From Brachionus manjavacas (taxonomy: Eukaryota > Rotifera > Eurotatoria > Ploima > Brachionidae), in assembly GCA_019054805.1 (NCBI GenBank), contig JAHQIY010000007.1, positions 4,779,501 to 4,843,500 of the forward strand: a DNA stretch of 64,000 nt. The letters run 5' to 3'. The notes beneath the pieces were generated by a model. The model saw only the letters and a program-made list of their open reading frames with translations, made no database searches and had not been told where the DNA came from. Positions within the stretch are counted from its first letter, which is position 1. Each line of letters begins with the position of its first letter. This document shows, piece after piece, positions 10,279 through 21,429 of this stretch. Position numbers and translations under genes: made by a program.

Positions 10279-13200
10279 ATGTCTAATATTTTAAAATGTC
10301 CGAATTGTTTGACCGAGTAAAAAAAATAAAGAATCTGTCATTCAATTTTTCGAATTTTTTTCTTTAAGACATTTGACCGGCTTGTCCTTGCAGCCAGGAG
10401 ATAAAAGAATATTTAAAGGAAATTGCAAAAACTGCCATTTGCCTCTTAAATTCAAACTAAATTCATCGAACCAGTATGGTCTTTTGGAACAAGATTTCAT
10501 TAGTTTTCAAATAAATGGAGCTACATACAAGATCTCAAACGAGTATCCATTGACAATGTCTCTTAATGATTACCTAAGAGATGCTCTTAATCTAAAAGGG
10601 TAAATTAAAAAGAGAAAAAAAAAAAAAAGATCTAAAAAAAGATTTTTTCAGAACTAAAGTTATGTGCAAAGAAGGTGGATGTGGATCATGTTTAGTAAAT
10701 GCTGAAATTATCGACTATTCTAGTAAAATGAGCAAAAATATATCATTAAATAGTGTAACTTATTTTGTAATTTTTGATAAATATTCAAATTTTAATCAAG
10801 TGTCTTTTTCCTTTGTACTCCTGTGATGGTCTAAAATTCACCACAATCGAAGGAATTGGAAGTAAAAAAACAGGCTTTAATGAAATCCAAAAGCGAATAG
10901 CTGATAATAACGGAACTCAATGTGGTTGGTGTACTCCTGGCATGGTAATGAATATGTATAATCTTTTAGCTGAAAATCCAAGACCTGAAAAGCAAGAAAT
11001 TGAAGATTCAATGGATGGAAATATTTGCCGATGCACAGGTTTGCTAAAAAGGAATTTTTACTTAAACATGCTTATCAATTATTCATTAATGAGAATAATA
11101 AATTTAATCTCTGTTAGTGTTAAAATCAAATATGGGATATTCAAATAGATGTCAAATTTCAAATTCAAATTTTAAGAAAATTATATTTAAAAAATCTGTT
11201 CGAAAATATCATAATTGATCTTCGAACCAAGCTTTCTAGTCTTTAATATATTGCTTTAATATATTTGAACAAGAGTTATTTAAAAGTCACAAGTCTCAAG
11301 TCAAGTCCGGACTTTTTTTTTTTTTTCAAAAGTCCGAGCCAAAGACTTTTATTTTGATTATTTAAAAAAAAATTATTTTTAATTAAAATGAGTCAAATAA
11401 ATAACGTCGGAAATCCATCAGTCAAAATCACGGATAAACAAAATTCTTGCCGTTCCAGGTAGTTTTTTTTGCGGCCTAGTAAGTCTTGCCATAAAAGTAC
11501 TCATATCATATATTTTGTTCAAATCAGAGTTGTATGAAATTCACAAATTTAAGTCCAAGTCATTAAGAAAATTAATAAGACCGGCTTTGGACTTTTTTTT
11601 TAATGACTTGAACTTTCACTATGGACTTTCAAACAACTCTGATTTGAACAAAAAACTCAAATTAATTTAAAATTTCGAGTATAAAAATTGAATTGTAAAG
11701 GGAATCAAATTCTTTTTTAGAATTTTACTTTGATTTATTTTTGCAATTCAAATAAAAATTAATTTTAAATATTTAAATATTATAAGAAAAAATTTAAGAT
11801 TTCTGAAAGCTATGGAACGAAGAATTTTAAAAATCAAGGAGAAAAAGTTTAAAAAGACTAGGAAATTAACTGAAAATTTTGTTAAGGCTACAGATCGATT
11901 CTTACCGCAATGAAATCGTTTGCCAAAGACGAAAAACCAATAGATATTGAAGACTTAAACAGAATAAAGTGTTTGAATAAATCTAAAAATTGTTCAAGAT
12001 CTGATAAAAATGTGCATTTAATTCAAGACCAGGCCGAATGGTTTGTTCCAAAAGATATGAAAACTTTAAATGCCCTTTTGAGTCAGTTTTCATCGACACC
12101 TTACAGACTTGTATCTGGCAATACTAGTATTGGAATTTACAAATCAGACGGGCCGTATCAGGTCTATATAGATTTAAAATCGATCGAAGAATTATATATG
12201 ATTGAAAAATATGATTCATTGGTAAAAATTGGTTCCCAAGTAACACTGACTTCTTTGATAAACGCTTTCGAGCAATTTTCATCAAGCTCAGGATTTGAAT
12301 ATTTGCACACATTGGCCCATCATGTCAAAAAAATTGCCAACCGAGGAGTTAGAAATACAGCTACATGGAGTGGCAATTTGTGCATGAAAAATTTCCACAA
12401 AGAATTTCCTTCAGATGTTTTCATTTGTCTTGAAACTGCTAATGCACAATTAACAGTGACAACAACAAGTGCAGTTCTAAAAATTGATTAAAACTTTAAA
12501 AGAAATAATTAAATTTTATTTTAATCTAGGTGGTATATCAAAAATTTTGAGTCCCTTAGAATTTATGTCTTTGCCTCTTCAGTCAAAACTTTTGTATTCG
12601 TTTTCAGTTAGCCCTTTACCCGAGGACACTTTTTTACGAACCTATAAGATAATGCCTAGGTCGCAGAATGCACATGCATATGTCAATGCAGGCTTCAGAT
12701 TTAGTATAGATCCAAAAACCATAGTGGTCAAGTCTCTTCCATGCATTTTATTTGGCGGCATTAGTCCAGAATTTTCGCATGCTTTGAGCACAGAAAAATT
12801 TCTTGTCGGAAAGTGTTTATTAAATGAAAATGTTTTAAATTCTGCGCTTGAAATTCTTAATTCAGAAATTAAACCTAATAATGATCCAGTATTGGCTTCG
12901 CCAGAATACCGAAGATCATTAGCTCTGGCTCTTTTTTACAAATTTGTGCTTGAAATTTGCCAGAAAGAAATAAATCCAAAGTATTTTAGTGCATTTCAGA
13001 GTCTAATAGACACTAGGCCACTATCTCAAGGTTCCCACACTTTTCCAGACCAAGATCCTGCTTTTTTACCAGTCACAAAGCCAATACCAAAACTAAATGC
13101 CTATCTACAAGCATCAGGGGAAGCCAAATATACATATGATAAGTATTCGCTAAAAAATCAACTTGAAGGAGCGTTCATTCAAAGCAAAATTGCCAATTGT

Positions 13201-15285
13201 CAAGTCGGATCAATCGATGATTCCTTGGCAAGGAATCATCCAGGCGTTGTTAGTATTTTGTATGCCAAAGACATACCGGGCAAAAATTCTTTTATGCCTG
13301 ATCCCTTCCCACCTGAGTTACTCTTTGCCGAAGACAAAATCGACTATGCTGGTCAAGCTATTGGTCTAGTCCTTGCCGAGAGTGCTGCTATTGCGCAAGA
13401 AGCGACAAAGCTCGTCAAAATAACTTACAAGGATCAAAAAATGCCTATTCTTAATTTGTTTGATGGCATAAAATCTGGAAGTTTTTTTCCCAAACCAGTT
13501 GATGACTTTAAATATGGAGATCCGGACTCAGCTATGCAAAAATGTGCGCACATAATTGAAGGCGATGTTTATTTGGACACTCAAGCCCATTTTTACATGG
13601 AGAACCAGAATGCCACTTGTGAAGAAACCGAAGATGGCTATGACATTGATTGTGCAACTCAATGGATCGATTTGGTACAAAATGGGGTTCAAGATGTGCT
13701 TGGCTTACCCACTTGTAATCGGGTAAATGTCAGGATCAAACAAATCGGAGGAGCATATGGCGGAAAGATTACTCGAGCAAACATAACTGCCACGGCTGCA
13801 GCTCTAGGTTGTTTTGCCACTAAGCGACCAGTTCGAGTTGCACTGGACTTGAACTCAAGTTTTAGTCTAATCGGTAGAAGATTTCCATGGTACGCTAAAT
13901 ACAAAATAGGCTGTGATGAAAACTCCAAGTTAATAGCTATCAAAATTGATTGGTACTGTGATGCAGGCAATTCTCCATCTGATAACTCAATGCCTGTCGG
14001 ACCCTCATTTATTGATAATGTTTACAACTGTCCTAATTGGTTTATAAGCTCAAATTTGGTCAAAACTAATCTACCAGCTAATACTGCTGTTAGAAGTCCG
14101 GGCTTTTTTCCCGCAATAGCCATAATGGAAACTATGATCGAACATGTTTCCACTTATTTTAAAAAGGACCCGATAGAAATTCGTCTACTTAATTTATATA
14201 AAAAAGGTGACATAACTCCGATAGGGCAGCCTCTTTCTTATTTTAATGCAGATGAGCTCATTGAGTCGGTAAGATCAAGCAGTGAATACGAACAAAGATT
14301 AAAGGAAATAGAAAAATTTAATTCGGAAAATCGATGGAAAAAACGTGGAATTTCGCTTACCCCGATTAAATGGGGAATCGGATGGACAGGTGCTTATTAT
14401 AATTGTATGGTGTCTATTTATGCCAAAGATGGCTCAGTAAGTATTTCGCATGGTGGTGTAGAAATGGGCCAAGGTATTCACACCAAAGTAGCACAGGTAT
14501 GTGCCTATGAGTTGGCTATTCCGATTGAAACTATTTCAATCAAACCAGCAGATAGTTTTACCAATTTGAACGCTATGGCCACTGGAGGATCCATTACCAG
14601 TGAGCTTGTATCTCAGGCCTGTATTGAGTGTTGTAAAATAATACAAAAAAATTTGGCACCTGTTCGAGAGAAGATGCCTAAGGACTACACTTGGTTGGAA
14701 CTAATTCAAAAAGCATTGGGAATGGGAGTTGATTTGGCTGCTAGATATTGGATTTATCCTGAAACCAAATATCCATTTGAGTATTGTATTTATGGTGCTT
14801 GTGTTTCCGAGGCTGCAGTGGATGTTTTGACTGGCGAGAGTCAAATTTTGAGATGTGACATTTTGTATGATGGCGGAAAATGCACTAATCCTTTAATTGA
14901 CTTGGGCCAAGCTGAAGGTGCATTTGTAATGGGCATGGGATTTTGGCTTACTGAGAAAATTAAGCATGATCCTAAGAGTGGACTTTTGTTAACAGATGGT
15001 ACATGGGAGTACAAGCCGCCTACTACCAAGGATATTCCGATTGATTTTAGGATTAATTTTCTTAATAATAATCCGAATCCTGTAGGCGTTTTGGGTTCTA
15101 AAGCTATTGGTGAGCCACCGTTATGCTTGACTCCAAGTGTTGCTTTTGCAGTCAAACGAGCAATTGAAGCTGCGAGAAAGGAATCGACAGGAGATGAAGA
15201 ATATTTTACCTTGAATTCGCCAGCAACAGTTGATTCGATTCAGCAATTATGTTCAGTTGATTTTAAAAAATTCAAGCTTTTTTAA
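10279..15285 (+). CDS. Molybdenum hydroxylase (aldehyde oxidase / xanthine dehydrogenase family) with N-terminal zinc ribbon
   Basis: Exons 10279-10316, 10369-10599, 10652-10754, 10801-11038, 11887-12468 and 12530-15285 give 1315 codons plus stop. Residues 7-35 hold CPNC and CKNC, a probable zinc ribbon not normal for the family. The 2Fe-2S domains follow (CKEGGCGSC; CGWCTPG; ICRCTG), with all eight cluster cysteines. The FAD domain has LVSGNTSIGIY and VRNTATWSGNL. The molybdopterin domain has GGAYGGK, HGGVEMGQG and GEPPL, whose Glu (about 1259) is the catalytic base. Family members oxidise aldehydes or purines using water as the oxygen source. FPSDVF in the FAD domain and VRSPGF in the Mo domain look more like animal aldehyde oxidases than xanthine dehydrogenase; the substrate is unknown. 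All intron phases agree. A hAT-like MITE sits in the 848-bp intron. Only the first exon, 38 nt, rests on splice sites alone. Confidence 0.93.
11271..11641. mobile_element. hAT-like MITE in an intron
   Basis: Ends AAGAGTTATTTAAAAGTC and (inverted) CAGAGTTGTTTGAAAGTC bound a 371-bp AGTC-rich element. Identical 8-bp duplications ATTTGAAC flank it at 11263-11270 and 11642-11649, as expected for hAT transposition. An inverted copy of the right end, together with the adjacent GTTCAAAT, lies inside at 11514-11560. Confidence 0.7.
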
Positions 15286-15289
15286 ATTA

Positions 15290-17080
15290 TTATTTAAATT
15301 TTATTCACAAAAAACAAAAATCATTTTGATTTTTTTTAATTTAAACTCTTTTAAATTTTTTAAAATTTAAAAAAAATTTAGTCAACTTTAATAATTAAAA
15401 TTAGCTAGATATTTTTAAAATTTAATTTATCTTTCTCTACCTCAAACAAGACTTGTCTGAATAGATTAAAGATTTTTTTTTCCATCATGTCATCCAATTT
15501 AAAATGTGAATTTCGATTTTTTATTTTTAGCAATATTACTTATGAGAGAAATTTATAAAAAGACAACTATCAAAGCTTCAAAAGCGTTGAATAATCGACA
15601 CCATGATTCAATTCTCCTGACTCAACAAAGAAAAAGATTAATAAATTGATAAACTTATTATGCTAACCTTTTTGACTATTATTTTTTTCGATCTTTTTTG
15701 ATACTGATGCTAATTTTTTTCTTAGTAAATTTAAGCATTGTGAATTTACATGCAAAATTTTGTACCACAGATCTTTTTGTAAGTTTTTAAAGGTGAAAAA
15801 AACAACAATCTAGTTTAAGGAAAATTTTATATAAATATTTGCCAAAAAATTGATTGTTTTCTAATCAAACTGTCTGCTAATTTAAAATTGAAAAACAAGA
15901 TTTTTACAATTATAAACACCTAATTCATAATTATTTAAGTAACGATGACAGAATTTTAACATTTAAATAAAATATGTGTACAAATCTGATTAGAATGGAT
16001 CATTTAGACAAAAAAATAAATGAATTTCAAAATATTGATATTTTGATCATTTCTCTGTTAAAAAATTAATCGTTTTTTGTTGAATTTAGGGAATAATGTG
16101 GTTTCATCATCAAAGTTTAAAAAGCTCTATTTTGTCAATTTAAATTATTGAAAAAGAATTTTATTTTTTTCATTTTTGAAGGCTCGTATGAAAATTCACA
16201 ATGCCGCTAATTTAATCATTTAAAAAAAAATCATTTCTCAATCTTATTAAAAACCGAAATAATATCATAATTAATCAATTTTTGTTCCAAATTTATTTTA
16301 ATCAAAAAAAAAAAATTTAAATATGTCAAGTTAAGTATGTTAAGCCCGAAAAAGCTCAAAAGAAAAAAACAAAATTTATAAAATATTGATCAATATGAAA
16401 TGTCAAATGTCAGATAAATGATACCAAAACGTCACTATCAACAGTTATATATTCATGCTTGAAAATCCATGATAAATTTTAAATTGAATTTTACAAATTG
16501 TTCAAGAATTCATTAGAGTAATTTATGCAATAGTACTTAGAACAAAAATTAAAATTTAGGAAGAATTCTTTAGATTTATTTTTATCAAATCTTTTTTTAT
16601 TAATAATTTCAGTATTTTATTTAAAAAAAGAAATAATTTTTTTAAGATAAAAGATAAACAAAATGAAAAAAGACTTTAACTTTTGAATTTCGTTGTGTTT
16701 TCTATTTTTTTAATAAACAATTTAGTAATTCAAGTTACTTTATTAAGCAGTTCTTTTTAGATCTCCTCTAGTCCTTAAGGTGGCAAAAAAAATCAAACCT
16801 AAAGATTTAAAAATTGGAATATGAATTCTGTAGCTATTTTAATTTTTTTACTCGGGTCTCTTTATTATTTATAAAGTTTCAATTGTAGACAAACAGAAAG
16901 TTCAAAGGAATTATTTTTTAAACTGCATTTTAAAAATTTTAGCATACTATTTTTTTTCAACTAAAAAGCACACCATTAAAATAAAAAACATTTACGTTGT
17001 TTAATTAATCATTTATTAAATTTTTTCAATTTATCAGTTAAATAAATCTGTTAATGTACAAAATGTTATTTTATTTTATT
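15290..17080. other. Intergenic, no gene seen
   Basis: Very A/T-rich. No frame with protein motifs, no tRNA-like fold and no clear inverted repeat. The first hundred or so bases should be the 3' UTR of the preceding gene. Confidence 0.4.
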
Positions 17081-17082
17081 TA

Positions 17083-17512
17083 TTTATTTGTTTTCTGTAC
17101 CGAGTTAGAGCTCCTTCAGAATAAATTATAAAAAAACAATAAAATAAAAATAAACTAAAGTTAGCTAAAATAAAATGTAAAGAAAGTTAAAAAGACACAT
17201 GCTTTTATAGTTAAAGCTTAAGGAAAAAAGGAAATAGTGAATTACACAATTGAGTTGGGTATTCAATTTATCTTGATTCGAAACCTTCTTTGTATTCCTT
17301 CACCAGTCTGACAATCAATGGAATAGAATGACTCAGTCCTGTCCCAACATATCTCTCACTCAACTCAAAAAGCCGATCCGAAACTGTTAGCAATTTAAGT
17401 TTATTAAAAGCCTCATGATGCACGATGTTGGAGGGAGTATCATATTTTAACTTAAGAATAGATCTGACTGCTGTATTCTGAATTGCTTGTAGTTTCCTGG
17501 TTTTCTGAAAAT
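17083..17512 (-). mobile_element. 3' end of a non-LTR retrotransposon
   Basis: Minus-strand translation gives an RT C-terminal tail (LQAIQNTAVRSILKLKYDTP, then HEAFNKLKLLTVSDRL and RYVGTGLSHSIPLI). The 3' UTR follows and shares its terminal block (CTCGGTACAGAAAACAAATA) with the element ending at 699. The tail is a short AAATA-type repeat. The 5' part is missing. Confidence 0.75.
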
Positions 17513-17515
17513 GAA

Positions 17516-19377
17516 TTAAAGCAACGAAAAGAATTCAGTCAAATAAAATACTCCTTTATTTATTTTTACCAACGACATGAGTCTTTGAATCTTGTACACA
17601 TTTAGGATCTTAAAAAAGATAAGAATCAAATACAAATGAATTAGAACAATACAGGCATACGCAAATCGAATTATAGATAAAAAGGCTCCTACCGGAGTAG
17701 AGGCAACCGATACTTTTGCTGTGTTTTCAGACCACGAGCCACTATATTCCCCGACAAGTAGCTGAATAAAACTATTTTTATGGGAAAAACATTTTAGCAT
17801 ATATCTAGCACCTATTTGTAAGAATCTTGCTCTAATAAACAAGATATTACTAACTGAAAAGAGACTAGTTGGGCTGTCTCATCTTAACTTGTAGAAACAC
17901 CTAATAGCTCTGTTTTGGAGTGTTTGGAAAAGCTTTAAGTTGGTCTTAGAAATACAAGCAACAGAAAAATAAGAGCAATCAAAGAGGGAATCAATTAAGG
18001 CTCTTTAAATACTCGTGAGGGTAGCTTCATTTAGGTGTCAAGAGCTGTGAGCAAAAATTTTGATAATGTTGAGCTTTTTTAAAGCTCTTATTCTTAAGTT
18101 TTGAAAATGCTTATTAAAAAATAAATACTCGTCGAAAGTGACTCCTAAAAAGAGAGAATTAGAATTATAGTATCAATAAGGTATCGATTTTCCAAAAAAT
18201 CTTAAAACCATCCTCAGTCAACCTCGACCAGCTCCTGAAAAAATAGTAAAACAACATTTCGAAGCATTCATTTTCAGACAACCAATTCATAAGTCTACTT
18301 AGGTACTTTTTAATTACTTTGATGACTTTACTGTCTTTTTAAAGAAGAAAATCGCCCCCAGATCATTAGGAAAAAGCGTTGAATAACTAGAGTACTTTGA
18401 GTTCCAAAGGTGAATGTCACCTATGAACACTAAAAAAGAAGTGGACCTAACACTGAACCTTCAGAAACAGAACAAATAATGGGATGCATCCTGCTACACT
18501 TATTATTTATCTTAACTTTAAAAAATCTGCCTGACAAAAAGTTCTTGACGAATCTCACAAGATACATAGGTACACTCAGGTAAACAAGTTTATAGATTAG
18601 TCCAGCATGCTAGACTTTATCAAAGGCTTTTGAAATATCAAAAAAAATACCACATATTTTGCTGCCATTATGCTTATATCTTTTGATTCATGAATAAAGG
18701 ATTATCAGCAGTACCTTTTTTATTTCTAAAGCCAGACTGCTTGTCAATAATGAGTTTTTTTCTTTCTAAAAAGTAAAATAAAACGATTTCTAATAACTCT
18801 TTCAGCAAGTTTACCAAGACAATTCAGTTTACTTATTTGTAATCAGCAGGATCAGTAGAGTAATCAGCCTTCTTTGGAATCATCGTAATCACTGCAACTT
18901 TCCAGGACTCCTGGATTCCGACTCTTAAGAATAGATTTATCAAATCCAGGAGGAGATTAAGTGCCTTGAGTTAAAGCTTTTTGATAAATCTGTTGAGAAT
19001 GCCATCGTCACCAGGAAAAGAGTCAATTTTTAATTTGTCAATAATATTGACTAACTCTAAAAATGAGACTTTTGAAAATTTGTCGTCACTGGAATCCAGC
19101 TTTAACACAAATTCCCCTACATAATTTTAGCAATTAGTATCAAAGTCTGTACAATCGCTACCCGACTCAGAAAAGGTCTTACTTAGAAAAGAAGTAAATA
19201 AATTTGTTTATCTTCATCAGATTCATAAATTTTTCCATCTTGGATAAGTGTCGGATTTCCTGTGCCTTTCTTTTTCGTTCATGTTCTATTTATAATTATC
19301 TAAAAGATGCTAGAAGAGGCGGAATAAGGGCCAAGCTTACGCAGAAAATTCGCCCATCTATCCTTTGCATACTGTAA
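17516..19377 (-). mobile_element. Decayed non-LTR retrotransposon, RT domain to C-terminus
   Basis: On the minus strand the RT boxes are recognisable: FFDISKAFDKV near 18620-18660, SVSEGSVLGPLLF near 18450 (QG of the box replaced), and FPND where FADD is expected near 18350. A C-terminal open stretch at 17516-17842 begins FIRARFLQIGARYMLKCF and follows LQNRAIRCFYKL. Several stops and frameshifts make it inactive. It belongs to a lineage distinct from the element at 699-3215 and abuts two other LINE pieces. Confidence 0.8.
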
Positions 19378-19640
19378 TTGATCCGACTAAAGATTTATAT
19401 AAGTTTCCTAGTGTATTTTAATTTAGACCCCATTTTTTTTGTTTGACAGTATCTTAATAATATTTAGCCTTTTATTGCAGCATTCTTTAATTTCGTCTAC
19501 CAGTATATTAAAATTTAACTTGGAATCAAATTTAATACCAAGAAACTTAATTTCTTTTTGGCTCACTTTTCTATTTCCATAAATTCTTAAATTAAGATTA
19601 TCACTCTCTTTCATAGAAAAGACTACTGAACACGATTTTG
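19378..19640 (-). mobile_element. Internal fragment of the first non-LTR family
   Basis: The segment closely matches positions 953-1215, including the protein stretch SQKEIKFLGIKFDSKL and the CNKRLNI...KILSNKK region. It is truncated on both sides, apparently by neighbouring insertions. Confidence 0.8.
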
Positions 19641-19796
19641 TTTTTTATTCTAATGTATATTCATTACGTACTAATCTTTTGCCATGTGTCATCGCGCTTT
19701 TTTCTGAAACCAATATATGTTTGCATAAATAATTATCAAATTGTTTTTAAATATACAGGTGCTAAATTTACATATAGCTTTTTTTTAACTTTTGAA

Positions 19797-20093
19797 CCCG
19801 TATAGCCGGATGGTTTGCGTGTTAGTCATGCAAGCAGAGGATCGAGGGTTCAAAACTCGCTGAGGGTGAAAATATTTTCAAAATATCTCTGCAATACGGG
19901 GCGAATGTTTAAACCTCTTTCATCATAAGAACAGGGGGACCAGTTTCGACTAGGTAATAATTGCAGTGTAGAAGATCAACTCGATGCAGTAGCCTCTGTG
20001 TCAGATCGAAGCCGTGGCTCAAAAAGGTACTCGAAAAGGAGATGAGCGCCTCCCCATTATCCACTAGGATAGAAAAGGAAAATTATTATTATC
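19797..20093 (+). mobile_element. tRNA-derived SINE
   Basis: The 5' head resembles a tRNA: a box-A-like TAGCCGGATGG at 19803-19813, an anticodon-arm hairpin TTGCGT/ATGCAA, and a T-arm CGAG-GGTTCAAAA-CTCG containing a box-B-like GGTTCAAAAC at 19847-19856. A non-tRNA body of about 200 bp, richer in G+C than the surroundings, follows and ends in an ATT-repeat tail (about 20080-20093). There is no proper acceptor stem, so it is not a functional tRNA gene. Pol III promotion is inferred from the boxes. Confidence 0.75.
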
Positions 20094-20099
20094 ATAGCA

Positions 20100-21009
20100 A
20101 GGATTAAGAATCAACTTAGTCCTTGTGCTAAATTGACTTTTGATATTTAAGAAAATTTTTTCTTATTTTATTCAATTTTTATGCATCTAAATTAATTTTA
20201 GAAACAAAAATTTTTTGGATGAAAAAATATGAATATATTTTAACTGGTAATACTCATAATTTTTTCTTAAATAAAACATTTCTTAAAGAAAAAATATATT
20301 GTAGGCTTTTTTTTGGTGAATATATTAAACTCAAAAACTAATTCTTTATTACACAATCTAATCTTCCAAATTTGTTTTAAATATAAACCAAAAAGTTAAC
20401 AAAATTTTGATCAAATTTTTTAATATGTTTAAAAAGACTGGCAAAACAAAATGTCTAATTAATATTTATTCAAAAATATTTTTTAATTTTGTTTCATTCA
20501 AATCAAATCAATAAATCAGTTGCCGGGACAAATTGTGTAAAACAATGTTTCCAGTGAAATTAATGATTATAAAAATAATGTTTAAAGTCTAAAGATTTTT
20601 TTAAATTCTAAAAAGCGTGAGACAGTATTTATCATTTTTAACGTTACATAAAATTGTCTGGTTTTAAGAAATGTTTCATCATAAAAAAGCATAATTTATT
20701 TCCAATTTAGCATAGCCCAAACAACTCGATCTCAATGTTTTTTGCTTGGCTTCTGCTAACGCTGAATAAATTATAATTTTTTCGCTAAAGAATAATGTTT
20801 ATGATGCAATATTGAGTCTACGATAGCTTTATGTAATTGTTAAAAGCGACGCTTAACAATGCAAAATTGCTTTTTGCATTACATAACAAATAAAATTCAG
20901 ATTTAAGTATCATGCTAAAATAGAAAAGCTAAAATTTTACAAAGTTAAAGCGAAAAATTTTTTACTCTTAGATTTTCAATTTTTTATCTGGAAAAAAATT
21001 AAATAAAAA
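20100..21009. other. Upstream region of cytochrome c
   Basis: A/T-rich. A short inverted repeat, ATGCAAAA...TTTTTGCAT, sits near 20858-20882. CTTAG at about 20970 could be a 3' splice site of a 5'-UTR intron. No further features. Confidence 0.3.
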
Positions 21010-21377
21010 ATGAGTGTGGAAAACGGAAAGAAAATTTTTGTAAGAAGCTGCTCTCAATGTCATACAGTCGAAGCCGGCGGAAAGCACAAGACTGGTCCAA
21101 ATTTGAATGGTTTGTTCGGCAGACCTACTGGTCAAGCTCAAGGCTATCAATACACCGATGCCAATAAAAACAAAGGTATGGCTAGCTTTAGATTGCAATG
21201 TTTTTTTCTAAACAATGACAATTTGTTTAAGGAATTATTTGGAGCGAAGAAACGCTAAATACTTATTTGATCAATCCGAAAAAATATATACCAGGAACTA
21301 AGATGGTTTTCGCTGGCTTGAAAAAGGAAAAAGAACGACAAGACTTGATTGCTTATTTGAAGGATTCAACAAGCTAA
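21010..21377 (+). CDS. cyc: Cytochrome c
   Basis: Two exons, 21010-21175 and 21232-21377, split by a 56-bp intron, encode 103 residues. The protein is the small haem carrier of the mitochondrial intermembrane space, moving electrons from complex III to complex IV, and a trigger of apoptosome assembly in animals. The haem site CSQCH is at residues 14-18. The distal ligand is Met80 in the PGTKM motif. TGPNL and the C-terminal LIAYLK helix are conserved. The intron follows the first base of the Gly codon in NKNKG/IIW, and the joined frame matches the family without gap. No extended N-terminus is present, as usual for animal cytochrome c. Confidence 0.97.
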
Positions 21378-21421
21378 AACTACTGAATTAATTTTAGATT
21401 AATTTATTTTTACTGAATTCA

Positions 21422-21427
21422 AATAAA
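21422..21427 (+). promoter_or_regulatory. Poly(A) signal of cytochrome c
   Basis: AATAAA lies 45 bases after the stop codon. The composition is A/T-rich, so chance occurrence is possible, but the position is right. Confidence 0.5.
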
Positions 21428-21429
21428 AT

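Noticed and set aside
12469-12489. A stop splitting the molybdenum hydroxylase into two genes
   Set aside because: A 61-bp GT-AG intron (12469-12529) removes the stop and joins the FAD domain in frame.
19797-19875. A functional tRNA gene
   Set aside because: Box A, box B and two arms are present but there is no acceptor stem, and a SINE body and tail follow directly.
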